Notes under the pieces: generated by a model
Told to the model about the DNA's origin: nothing
Database searches by the model: none
Seen by the model: the letters and a program-made list of their open reading frames with translations, nothing else
Shown here: positions 1-7,496 of the stretch, piece by piece
Layout: each line of letters starts with the position of its first letter
Position numbering within the stretch: the stretch's first letter is position 1
Position numbers and translations under genes: made by a program
Assembly (NCBI GenBank): GCA_009664345.1
Contig: CP043547.1
Span: forward strand, 682,001-746,000
Reading direction: 5' to 3'
Length of the DNA: 64,000 nt
From: Planctomycetales bacterium 10988
GTDB taxonomy: Bacteria; Planctomycetota; Planctomycetia; Pirellulales; Pb10988

Positions 1-2
1 AA

Positions 3-515
3 GAGCTACTGGCCGACGCCCGGTACAATCTGGATCATGCCACCGTACGGGCTCCAGCCAATGGGACCGTTCAGCAACTTGCCCTCCGCCCCGGAGCCCG
101 TGTTGCCGCCTTGCCGCTGCGTGCCGCCTTGGTTTTCGTCGATACAAACCGAACACGTATCTCGGTTGCCATCAATCAAAATCAGCTTCGCTATGTAAAA
201 CCAGGCCAAAAAGCGGAGGTCGTCCTAAAATATCAACCGGGAATGACGCTTGAGGCAGAGGTTGTCGGAATTACTCCCGTTACCTCTGGTGGTCAGGTCC
301 AGAGTTCGGGAGTCGTCGAAGACCTAACTCCTAAACAACTCAAATCGGAACCCTATCAAGTCGTCCTCGCACTTACCGACGATCGGCTGAAAGAGAATGA
401 CCTTCCCGGCGGAGCAGTGGGGGTCGCCGCGATTTATACAGAACGCGTAACGTTCACCCATGTCATTCGACGGGTCATGCTCAGGATGCAAGCCTGGATC
501 AATTATGTCTTTTAA
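3..515 (+). CDS. HlyD-family membrane fusion protein, C-terminal part
   Basis: The gene enters from the left edge, so its start and membrane anchor are missing. The reading frame is open from base 3 and ends with TAA at 513-515. The first visible residues include ATVRAPANGTV, the usual lipoyl-like hairpin end of HlyD/EmrA periplasmic adaptors. A beta-barrel region follows (VRAPANG, then VKPGQKAEVVLKYQPG) and the tail THVIRRVMLRMQAW matches the C-terminus of YibH-like members. Such proteins link an inner-membrane transporter to an outer-membrane channel. The C-terminus looks complete, so the insertion sequence 60 bases downstream did not cut it. No partner transporter is visible in the window. 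The TolC-type gene at 11 kb could be a partner, but nothing in the sequence shows it. Confidence 0.8.
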   Translation, partial: ELLADARYNLDHATVRAPANGTVQQLALRPGARVAALPLRAALVFVDTNRTRISVAINQNQLRYVKPGQKAEVVLKYQPGMTLEAEVVGITPVTSGGQVQSSGVVEDLTPKQLKSEPYQVVLALTDDRLKENDLPGGAVGVAAIYTERVTFTHVIRRVMLRMQAWINYVF

Positions 516-593
516 ATAGAAATACGCCCCTGGACGGATCACTGGATCAGAAGACTTTAGTGAGGCGAACGACCTAGGCTTTGTCTGAAAAGG

Positions 594-1093
594 TTAGGCG
601 ATGATTAATTTCAAGTAGCGTTGAATGATCGCCAGTTTGAGCATGCCGGCATAGTTGAGGGCGGTTTTCTCGAAGCGTGCGAAGACACGGCGGCATTCTT
701 TCAGCCAGCCGATGACGCGCTCGATGAGGTTGCGGCGGCGGTATTGAGCGGGATCGAACCCGGCCGCTCGCCGGTTTCGCTCGCTCGACTTGGAGGGGAT
801 TACCGGAGTGATTCCCAGCGACTCCAGGAGCTCGTCGATCCAATCTGCTCGGTAGGCTTTATCGCCCGCCAGCCGCATCGGCCAGGCCAGCGGTGGGCCG
901 CACGAGTCGATGAAATCCTCTTCGGCACGTTCGAGCAACGGCGCAAGCGCGGTGCTCTCGTGGGCTTGTCCGGCAGTGAGATGGAAGGCCAGCGGATGTC
1001 CTTGCCCGTCGCACAGGAGGTGGATTTTCGTGGAAAAACCCCCGCGAGAACGGCCTAAGGCGTGGTCGCTTGGCTCGTGCGGGTCGCTTTTTT
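594..1093 (-). CDS. IS5-family transposase orfB, read by frameshift (copy A)
   Basis: This frame continues the transposase after the A-run at 1088-1093. It starts as SDPHEPSDHALGRSRGGF and carries the rest of the DDE domain: GQAHEST, then AGDKAY with the second Asp, and the helix RRNLIERVIGWLKECRR with the final Glu. It ends LKLIIA with TAA at 594-596, inside the left inverted repeat region. No own start codon is evident, which fits expression only as an orfA-orfB fusion. This copy has no internal stop, unlike copy B. It may therefore supply transposase for both copies. Confidence 0.75.
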
Positions 1094-1432
1094 GCCGCCG
1101 CCTGCCGCACAACGATGGGCTCGGACGGAGGTCCCGTCGACGCACCACAGTTCGCCCTCGATCGCCCCGGTATCGAGGTAGGCCGCTCGCAACCGATCGA
1201 GAATCTGGTCGAGCGTCCCGTCGGCATTCCAGGCATTGAAGCGGTGATAAATCGTCTGCCACGGGCCGTACTCCGCGGGGAGGTCTCGCCAAGGAGACCC
1301 GGTCCGCAAGACCCACAAAATGGCGTTGATCACCTGACGTCGATCCTTCGGCGGCCGCCCGGTCCGTTGGGGTTGGGGGAACAGATCGTGGATACATTCC
1401 CACTGATCGTCGGTCAGTTGATGGCGTGGCAT
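1055..1432 (-). CDS. IS5-family transposase orfA (copy A)
   Basis: The 125-residue product begins MPRHQLTDDQW and contains the N-terminal DUF4096-like region with TGRPPKDRR and the first catalytic part VDGTSVRAH, where the Asp of the DDE triad is expected. The frame stops just after GGGKKATRTSQATTP. A run of six A on the coding strand (window 1088-1093) codes for KK at this point and is a likely slippage site for a -1 shift into orfB, giving the full transposase. This two-frame design is usual in the IS427 group. The gene looks intact and possibly functional. Confidence 0.85.
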   Translation of the reverse strand: MPRHQLTDDQWECIHDLFPQPQRTGRPPKDRRQVINAILWVLRTGSPWRDLPAEYGPWQTIYHRFNAWNADGTLDQILDRLRAAYLDTGAIEGELWCVDGTSVRAHRCAAGGGKKATRTSQATTP

Positions 1433-1766
1433 AAGAACCTCCTTGGCGAAAGAAACGAGTTCCTTCCAGTCTGCAAAAGTGCGAACAGAGATGCAAGTAC
1501 CTTTTCAGACAGAGCCTAGCCTGCGGAACCTCAATCTCAGCTGAAGTCTTGGCCCTTCTATAAGGCATATCCTTCCGCATTCATCAAGTGCGATGTGCTT
1601 TTCACACGTATTACTGTGATCTCTTTGCCCCCCCTTGCCTGCTATTAGTCCTGACCAATCTATTTTGGACAATTATATTGATCCGGCACGCTAAATATCC
1701 ACCATCTATGTGTCAATATACGTGGTGGAAGCCGGTTAGCTATGCTGGTGGGTTTTAGCGAGGAGA

Positions 1767-1812
1767 AGCCTCGATTTGATCTTCTGACCGGGGATCATGT
1801 CGAGGCTTTTTT
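1767..1812 (+). terminator. Hairpin plus T-run upstream of the DUF1257 gene
   Basis: AGCCTCGA at 1767-1774 pairs with TCGAGGCT at 1800-1807, followed by a T-run to 1812. No gene precedes it on the plus strand, only IS copy A. It therefore either terminated a lost gene or acts as a leader/attenuator for the gene starting at 1865. Similar hairpins precede the small genes at 15-17 kb. Confidence 0.6.
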
Positions 1813-1864
1813 GTGTTTATGGGTGAGGTCAGCATTCAAGTCAACTGAAACAAAGGAGAAGAGA

Positions 1865-2234
1865 ATGTCACATATTGTGGAAATACAGACGGAAGTTCGA
1901 GATGTGAATGCGCTGCGGGCGGCGTGTGAAAGGTTGCGATTGCCGCTGCCTGTGAAAGGGAATATTTAAGTTGTTTAGTGGTGAAGTGGAAGGTTTGGGG
2001 GTGGAACTTCCGGGGTGGCGATATCCGGTTGTTTATAACTTGGCGAGCGGAGAGTGCCGGTATGATCATTTCAATGGCAGGTGGGGTGATCCGCAGGAGC
2101 TTGACCGGCTGCTACAAAGATATGCGGTAGAAAAAGCGAAATTGGAGGCGAGAAATCGTGGCCATCTTGCTACCGAACAGCTGCTGGCGGATGGCTCGAT
2201 CAAGGTGACCGTGAGCATGGGAGGTGCTGCATGA
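1865..2234 (+). pseudogene. DUF1257-family protein, frameshifted
   Basis: The first frame starts at ATG 1865 behind an AGGAGAAGAG ribosome site and reads MSHIVEIQTEVRDVNALRAAC up to VKGN, then stops at 1967-1969. The second frame takes over at 1968-1971 with KLFSGEVEGLGVELPGW and runs through the conserved GRWGD and ADGSIKVTV segments to GGAA at 2234. Together they make one DUF1257 protein (related to Ycf35 of plastids), with a single-base length error near 1966. DUF1257 genes are common in planctomycetes next to DUF2997, as here; function is unknown. The break could be a real mutation or a sequencing error, since both halves are otherwise well preserved. Confidence 0.75.
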
Positions 2235-2326
2235 GGAAAACGATCGAAATCATCGTCTCTCCGCAAGGACAAAGCCGTGTCGAGACTAAAGGTTTTACTG
2301 GAGGTGAATGTCGAGAGGCTAAATAA
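2231..2326 (+). pseudogene. DUF2997-like protein, truncated
   Basis: The ATG overlaps the TGA of the DUF1257 gene (ATGA), indicating translational coupling. The product MRKTIEIIVSPQGQS, then VETKGFTGGECREAK, matches the beginning of DUF2997 proteins, which normally continue for another 30-40 residues. The stop TAA at 2324-2326 lies exactly on the border of the IS630 relic. Removing that relic and one copy of its TA target gives GCT AAA TAG, still a stop, so the gene may already have been shortened before the insertion. Function unknown. Confidence 0.65.
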
Positions 2327-2742
2327 GTCCTCCCCGGTAGCGGAGTGAAGTTTATCCAACTTTGGCGAAGGTGTTTTTCATGTCTTGATAATAGCGGGCA
2401 AAGCGTCCGAGCGTTGCAACACTGCGGAGATTCCGCCATGGTGAAACCGTCGCCGAGTCCGATCAGATCGTTACTACAAAAAAGCGCTTTTCGAATCTGT
2501 TGCCATGTCCAACCGTCTGCGAAGAGGAGCAAGACATGGGCTCGCTGAGACATTCGAGGGTCCGTCCCGGAGCGATAAACGTTCAGCAAGTGTTTGCGTT
2601 GCTCGGTGGAGAATTGAATAAATTGAAGAATCGGATTCATGGCCTGACCTCTTGGTTTTTGTTTTTTGTTTCTCATAAACAAACGGTAGAGGCAGGCCCT
2701 ACCTTTTCACCCCTTCCACTCCGATTTCAATGGGGAGGTGTT
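2326..2742 (-). mobile_element. Internally deleted IS630-type element (MITE-like)
   Basis: A 417-bp unit is flanked by TA at 2324-2325 and 2743-2744, the target used by IS630/Tc1-mariner elements. Its ends share an imperfect inverted repeat: AGTCCTCCCC with CGGAGTG on the left, and, read inward from the right, AACACCTCCCC with CGGAGTG. Only the head and tail of a transposase are left inside. This is the structure expected of a non-autonomous deletion derivative that could be mobilised by a full-length relative elsewhere in the genome. Confidence 0.65.
2352..2640 (-). pseudogene. IS630-family transposase remnant (head plus tail)
   Basis: From ATG 2640 the minus strand reads MNPILQFIQFSTEQRK, then SQRAHVLLLFADGWTWQQI, the N-terminal helix-turn-helix of IS630-type transposases, up to about ALFCSNDLI. 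The middle, including the catalytic DDE core, is absent. In another frame the sequence ends TLGRFARYYQDMKNTFAK, then VG and TAA at 2352-2354, a typical transposase C-terminus. The gene therefore lost several hundred bases and a frame and cannot encode an active enzyme. Confidence 0.7.
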
Positions 2743-3398
2743 TAGATGCAAAATAAACAAGTATCAGAAGAGGTGATCGTATAACGAATTCCTCTCGACC
2801 AAGCTAAGAAATACGAATGATAGGGGTCTTCTAGTGAGGAGGATGCTTGGTAAAGTGGCCATAAGATAAATTGCTGAAGGAGTTTGTCATTCGCCATCGA
2901 GTAAATAGCATCCTCTAACAGTAGGATTGAGGTATCCATAGGCATTAGTGTCGTGGAATAATCTACAACCAGATCAAATACCCACACATCAGGGCAGTCA
3001 TCACAAGAAATAGCCGCAGAGAATGCAGATTTTTCTACCTGTCGGAAAGATAAGGTGGAAAGAATATCAACTAGTTCTTGATCATTCATGATGGTTGCGA
3101 TCGTTGAGAGTTCTTTAAAGTGCATCTGTAATAAATATAAAGCTTCCCTCTCATCGCACATTGTGGAAGATGGGACAAAGTATAAATCATCTGTAGTGGG
3201 AATAGCGGCTTTATAACATCTTCGAAGTCGCTCCATGACATCGGTCCCGAATTCATATTCCTCAAACACTAACTCCAGTCCATCACCGTGGGGCGCAAAA
3301 TAATGAAAGAAACCCACCAAATCTGAGGTCTCATAAACCGTTTCGGGAGGAATGCCAAAGATTCGAGCCCACTTGCGAAGCTGTTCCATTTCATTCAT
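2742..3398 (-). CDS. Hypothetical protein, 218 residues
   Basis: The product begins MNEMEQLRKWARIFGIP and is a soluble, acidic protein without signal peptide or membrane segment. I do not recognise the family. Its stop codon TAA at 2742-2744 includes the TA at the right border of the IS630 relic, so the natural C-terminus may have been replaced by the insertion: without the relic the frame would read on into the DUF2997 region. It lies between the two inverted IS5 copies and is transcribed toward the DUF1257/DUF2997 pair. Codon use is plausible and the frame is long, so I take it as a real gene, possibly slightly truncated. Confidence 0.55.
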   Translation of the reverse strand: MNEMEQLRKWARIFGIPPETVYETSDLVGFFHYFAPHGDGLELVFEEYEFGTDVMERLRRCYKAAIPTTDDLYFVPSSTMCDEREALYLLQMHFKELSTIATIMNDQELVDILSTLSFRQVEKSAFSAAISCDDCPDVWVFDLVVDYSTTLMPMDTSILLLEDAIYSMANDKLLQQFILWPLYQASSSLEDPYHSYFLAWSRGIRYTITSSDTCLFCI

Positions 3399-3583
3399 TT
3401 TAAGTTCTTCCCTAGAGATAAAATTATAAATTAAATTCTATTTGGAACTCATCGCTTAGCGAGCCACTACATTTGGAGTAAAAACAGGCCAAGATCTTAG
3501 GCTCTGTCTGAAAAGGTACTTGCATCTCTGTTCGCACTTTCTCAGACTGGAAGGAACTCGTTTCTTTCGCCAAGGAGGTTCTT

Positions 3584-3961
3584 ATGCCACGCCATCAACT
3601 GACCGACGATCAGTGGGAATGTATCCACGATCTGTTCCCCCAACCCCAATGGACCGGGCGGCCGCCGAAGGATCGACGTCAGGTGATCAACGCCATTTTG
3701 TGGGTCTTGCGGACCGGGTCTCCTTGGCGAGACCTCCCCGCGGAGTACGGCCCGTGGCAGACGATTTATCACCGCTTCAATGCCTGGAATGCCGACGGGA
3801 CGCTCGACCAGATTCTCGATCGGTTGCGAGCGGCCTACCTCGATACCGGGGCGATCGTGGGCGAACTGTGGTGCGTCGACGGGACCTCCGTCCGAGCCCA
3901 TCGCTGTGCGGCAGGCGGCGGCAAAAAAGCGACCCGCACGAGCCAAGCGACCACGCCTTAG
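3584..3961 (+). CDS. IS5-family transposase orfA (copy B)
   Basis: This 125-residue frame is almost identical to orfA of copy A (a few substitutions such as PQWTG for PQRTG and AIVGEL for AIEGEL). It starts MPRHQLTDDQW with an AAGGAGG ribosome site just upstream and ends after GGGKKATRTSQ. The six-A slippage run is at 3923-3928. orfA is intact, but the fused product would be truncated because orfB is broken downstream. Confidence 0.8.
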   Translation: MPRHQLTDDQWECIHDLFPQPQWTGRPPKDRRQVINAILWVLRTGSPWRDLPAEYGPWQTIYHRFNAWNADGTLDQILDRLRAAYLDTGAIVGELWCVDGTSVRAHRCAAGGGKKATRTSQATTP

Positions 3962-4421
3962 GCCGTTCTCGCGAAGGTTTTTCCACGAAAATCCACCTCC
4001 TGTGCGACGGGCAGGGACATCCGCTGGCCTTCCATCTCACTGCCGGACAAGCCCACGAGAGCACCGCGCTGGTGCCGTTGCTCGAACGTGCCGAGGAGGA
4101 TTGCATCGACTCGTGCGGCCAACCGCTGGCCTGGCCGATGCGGCTGGCGGGCGATAAAGCCTACGGGCAGATTAGATCGACGAGCTCCTGGAGTCGCTGG
4201 GAATCACTCCGGTGATCCCCTCCAAGTCGAGCGAACGAAACCGGCGAGCGGCCGAGTTCGATCAAGACCAATACCACCGCCGCAACCTCATCGAGCGCGT
4301 CATCGGCTGGCTGAAAGAATGCCGTCGCGTCTTCGCACGCTTCGAGAAAACCGCCCTCAACTATGCCGGCATGCTCAAACTGGCGATCATTCAACGCTAC
4401 TTGAAATTAATCATCGCCTAA
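3923..4421 (+). pseudogene. IS5-family transposase orfB, frameshifted (copy B)
   Basis: From the slippage run the frame reads SDPHEPSDHALGRSREGF and continues through AGDKAYG. There copy B has TACGGGCAGATTAG where copy A has TACCGAGCAGATTGG on the coding strand. The one-base deletion moves the rest, including the RRNLIERVIGWLKECRR helix with the last catalytic Glu, into the frame that ends at 4421. The copy is therefore unlikely to make active transposase and would depend on copy A in trans. Confidence 0.8.
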
Positions 4422-4443
4422 CCTTTTCAGACAAAGCCTAGGG

Positions 4444-5439
4444 ATGATGGAACGGCAAATGATCCAACTGGTCAATATCGTTGATGATTTGCTGGACGTT
4501 TCCCGGATCACCCAATCGAAACTCGAACTGAGGACAAAAAAGGTCAATTTAGCAGAGGTTGTACAATCAGCCATTGAATCTTCTCAAAAGAACTTGGAAG
4601 ACTCCGACCATCAACTCACGCTGAACCTCCCGCAACAGAGTATCTTTTTAGAGGCGGATCCATATCGACTTGCACAAGTCTTCTCGAATTTATTGAGCAA
4701 TGCCGGGAAATATACGTCAGCCGGAGGAAAGATCGAGGTCTCCGTCAAGCAGGAAGGCGACGAAGCTGTCATTAAAATTACCGATAATGGAATCGGCATC
4801 CCTCACGAGAAGCTCGATTCGATTTTTGAAATGTTCTCTCAAGTGGATCAGCCGAAAGAACGTGCCAATACCGGTTTAGGTATCGGATTGAGCTTGGTTC
4901 GTTCCCTCATTGAAATGCATGGCGGTCAGGTGGTGGCCACAAGTGATGGGGAGAACCAAGGAAGCACTTTTCAGGCTCGGTTACCTATTCTAAGTAAAGA
5001 AGAGAAACGATTAGATAAAAGAGAGGGCAGTGACTCTGTTGTTTCACAAGCTGCTTCGACTTCCGCCCAGCATCGCATCCTCGTTGTCGATGACAATGAA
5101 TCCGCGGCGAAAATGTTATGCTTGGCATTAAACCTCTTCGAGCATGAAGTGCATCATGCCAAGGATGGGAAGGAAGGAGTCAAGATGGCCATAGAACTTG
5201 TGCCTGAGGTCGTCCTCATGGACCTTGGAATGCCCAAAATGGATGGATATGAAGCTGCACGACGAATACGAGGTCATTTACCAGAGAATAAAATTCTCCT
5301 GATCGCTCTCAGTGGGTGGGGACAAGAAGCTGATCGATCAAAGACCAAAGAAGCCGGGTTTGATTATCACCTAGTCAAACCGATTACTCCTTCCGAAGTA
5401 CACGAACTCCTCCTCAAATGGCTCCCAGATTCGGAATAA
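4444..5439 (+). pseudogene. Hybrid sensor histidine kinase, N-terminal part lost
   Basis: The sequence begins within the dimerisation domain (MIQLVNIVDDLLDVSRI) directly after IS copy B; the phospho-accepting His and any sensor domains are gone. What follows is well preserved: a HATPase domain with N-box FSNLLSNAGKY (about residues 80-90), G1 DNGIGIP (114-120) and G2 GLGIGLSL (144-151), then a receiver domain starting RILVVDDNES (211) with phospho-acceptor Asp260 in VLMDLGMPKMDG and the Lys in VKPI. Without the His box it cannot autophosphorylate. The ATG at 4444 could still allow a fragment to be made. It was probably a PAS-type hybrid kinase before the insertion. Confidence 0.8.
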
Positions 5440-5636
5440 TTCCTATTTAAACTATTATTCGTTATGAATCGGCGAGAATGCTGGAATCGGAATCATTCTT
5501 GCATCCTTTCACGTAAGGCTGTCACTTCTTTTTCACAGCCCTGTTACGAACATCCTGCTGATCGCCCGCAACCATAGCAGCGATGATAATTGTCCTCGGA
5601 AATAATTCTTTTATAGGATCGTGAAAGGTAGATATC

Positions 5637-7415
5637 ATGGTGGCGACAGTAAGCGACTTTTTATTAGAACGGCTGCAACAGTGGGGAGTAGACCGGATTT
5701 ATGGTTATCCCGGCGATGGGATCAACGGAATCATGGGGGCATTGGACCGCGCAAGCGACGAACTCCAGTTCGTTCAGGCTCGCCATGAAGAAATGGCAGC
5801 GTTCATGGCCTGTAGTCATGCAAAATTTAGCGGTCGTGTTGGAGTCTGCCTTGCCACTTCCGGTCCGGGAGCGATTCATTTACTCAATGGGCTTTATGAT
5901 GCCAAACTCGATCATCAGCCGGTCGTTGCGATCGTCGGCCAACAGCCCCGCTCGGCCATGGGCAGTCATTATCAACAAGAAATAGACCTTCACACGCTCT
6001 TTAAAGATGTTGCCCATGAATATGTCCATACGGTGAGCACGCCTGAGCAACTTCCGGTTCTAATCGATCGTGCCATTCGGATCGCTATGGTCGAACGGAC
6101 TCCGACTTGCTTAATCATCCCGGCTGACGTTCAGGAATTAGATGCCGTCGTTGAAACTCCGCATGAATTCAAAATGGCCCCAGGAAGTATCGGTGTCACC
6201 AAGCCCATCGTCGTTCCTCCCGAGAAGGAATTGCACCGAGCTGCCGAGATCCTAAACACCGGGGAAAAGGTCGCCATCCTTGTTGGGCAAGGAGCACGTC
6301 GAGCGGCCGATGAGGTGATTCAGGTCGCAGAAGCGTTAGGGGCAGGCGTGGCCAAAGCACTGTTGGGCAAAGATGTCCTTCCCGATGATTTACCCTTCGT
6401 CACAGGTTCGATCGGGCTACTTGGGACTCAAGCCAGTTATGACCTGATGATGAACTGTGATACGCTGTTGATTGTGGGGTCAAGCTTTCCTTATTCCCAG
6501 TTCCTCCCGGAATTTGATCAGGCTCGCGCGATTCAGATTGACATTGATGGAAAAATGATTGGGATCCGTTATCCGACGGAATTGAACTTAGTAGGAGATG
6601 CGAAAGACACCTTGAGCCGTCTATTACCTCTGTTGCAGACAAAGGAAGATCGTTCTTGGAGAGGGGCAATTGAAAAGTCTATTGAGGATTGGTGGGAGGT
6701 TGTCGAGAAACGGGCGATGCAAGAGGCCGATCCGGTGAATCCCCAGCGGATTTTTTGGGAGCTTTCCTCGCATCTTCCGAATGAATGTATTATTGCCGCC
6801 GACTCGGGTTCGGGGACGAATTGGTTTGCCAGAGATGTCAAGATTCGCAAAGGGATGCGGGCCTCGCTCTCGGGTACGCTGGCGACGATGGGCTGTGGAG
6901 TTCCGTATGCGATCGGGGCAAAATTCTGCTTTCCGAATCGACCTGTGTTAGCATTGGTAGGTGATGGCGCCATGCAAATGAATGGGTTGGCAGAACTCTT
7001 GACCATTAAGAAATATTGGCAAAGCTGGGACGATCCCCGGCTGGTAATTCTGGTGCTTCACAACAATGATCTGAACCAAGTGACTTGGGAGATGCGGGCA
7101 ATGGAAGGAAACCCCAAATTTGAAGCTTCTCAAACCCTTCCTGATATGGACTACGCAGCCTTTGCAGAGAGTATTGGTCTGCGAGGCCTTCGCATCGAAT
7201 CGCCCGACCAGATCAATCCAACTTGGCAGGACGCCTTTCAATCCGGTTGTCCGGTCGTCATCGATGCGCTGAGCGATCCGGAAGTCCCCCCTCTTCCTCC
7301 GCACGTAACCTGGGAGCAGGCCAAAGCGATGCTCTCTTCTATTTTCAAAGGAGACCCAGAGTCCGCGTCAATCATCAAACAATCATTCCAAGGGAAGATC
7401 GCAGAATATCTTTGA
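5637..7415 (+). CDS. ThDP-dependent enzyme, pyruvate oxidase / acetolactate synthase type
   Basis: The 592-residue protein has the three-domain layout of the family. The N-terminal pyrimidine-binding domain has the conserved Glu in ARHEEMAAFMA (about residue 51). The central domain follows (ILVGQGARRAADE, about 217). The C-terminal diphosphate-binding domain has LVGDGAMQMNG (about 440) and the metal-binding stretch ending HNNDLNQVTWE. The gene is preceded by a GAAAGGTAG ribosome site and stands alone. The family includes pyruvate oxidase (PoxB), acetolactate synthase and related decarboxylases, and sequence reading does not separate these. The substrate is most likely pyruvate, and PoxB-like use in stress or overflow metabolism is possible. 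No frameshift is seen, in contrast to both neighbours. Confidence 0.8.
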   Translation: MVATVSDFLLERLQQWGVDRIYGYPGDGINGIMGALDRASDELQFVQARHEEMAAFMACSHAKFSGRVGVCLATSGPGAIHLLNGLYDAKLDHQPVVAIVGQQPRSAMGSHYQQEIDLHTLFKDVAHEYVHTVSTPEQLPVLIDRAIRIAMVERTPTCLIIPADVQELDAVVETPHEFKMAPGSIGVTKPIVVPPEKELHRAAEILNTGEKVAILVGQGARRAADEVIQVAEALGAGVAKALLGKDVLPDDLPFVTGSIGLLGTQASYDLMMNCDTLLIVGSSFPYSQFLPEFDQARAIQIDIDGKMIGIRYPTELNLVGDAKDTLSRLLPLLQTKEDRSWRGAIEKSIEDWWEVVEKRAMQEADPVNPQRIFWELSSHLPNECIIAADSGSGTNWFARDVKIRKGMRASLSGTLATMGCGVPYAIGAKFCFPNRPVLALVGDGAMQMNGLAELLTIKKYWQSWDDPRLVILVLHNNDLNQVTWEMRAMEGNPKFEASQTLPDMDYAAFAESIGLRGLRIESPDQINPTWQDAFQSGCPVVIDALSDPEVPPLPPHVTWEQAKAMLSSIFKGDPESASIIKQSFQGKIAEYL

Positions 7416-7496
7416 GTATTGAAAACAAACGTTTTGTTGAAGGAGGCGGAGGAAGTCTCTCTTTTCCGTCTTCTTCTTTACGATCTCGTCAATAAA

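Larger units (their letters stand above)
577..1516 (-). mobile_element. IS5-family (IS427-like) insertion sequence, copy A
   Basis: A 940-bp element has terminal inverted repeats GGCTTTGTCTGAAAAGGT on the left and, read inward from the right end, GGCTCTGTCTGAAAAGGT. It is flanked by TA on both sides (575-576 and 1517-1518), consistent with a TA target duplication. It carries two overlapping transposase frames on the minus strand. It is visibly more GC-rich than its surroundings. A second copy, inverted and nearly identical, lies at 3500-4438. The family assignment rests on the orfA/orfB layout and protein motifs, not on a search. Confidence 0.9.
3500..4438 (+). mobile_element. IS5-family (IS427-like) insertion sequence, copy B
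   Basis: This 939-bp copy has the same inverted repeats as copy A and lies in the opposite orientation. TA is found on both sides (3498-3499 and 4439-4440). It differs from copy A by scattered substitutions and by a one-base deletion near 4165 that breaks orfB. It is inserted inside a hybrid histidine kinase gene, of which only the downstream part remains. The two copies enclose 1517-3499 as a possible composite unit or as the end points of an inversion. Confidence 0.9.

Noticed and set aside
594-1580. A 328-residue minus-strand frame spanning IS copy A and beyond
   Set aside because: Only its second half is the transposase orfB. The first half is the antisense-like shadow of orfA and continues past the IS end into flanking DNA.
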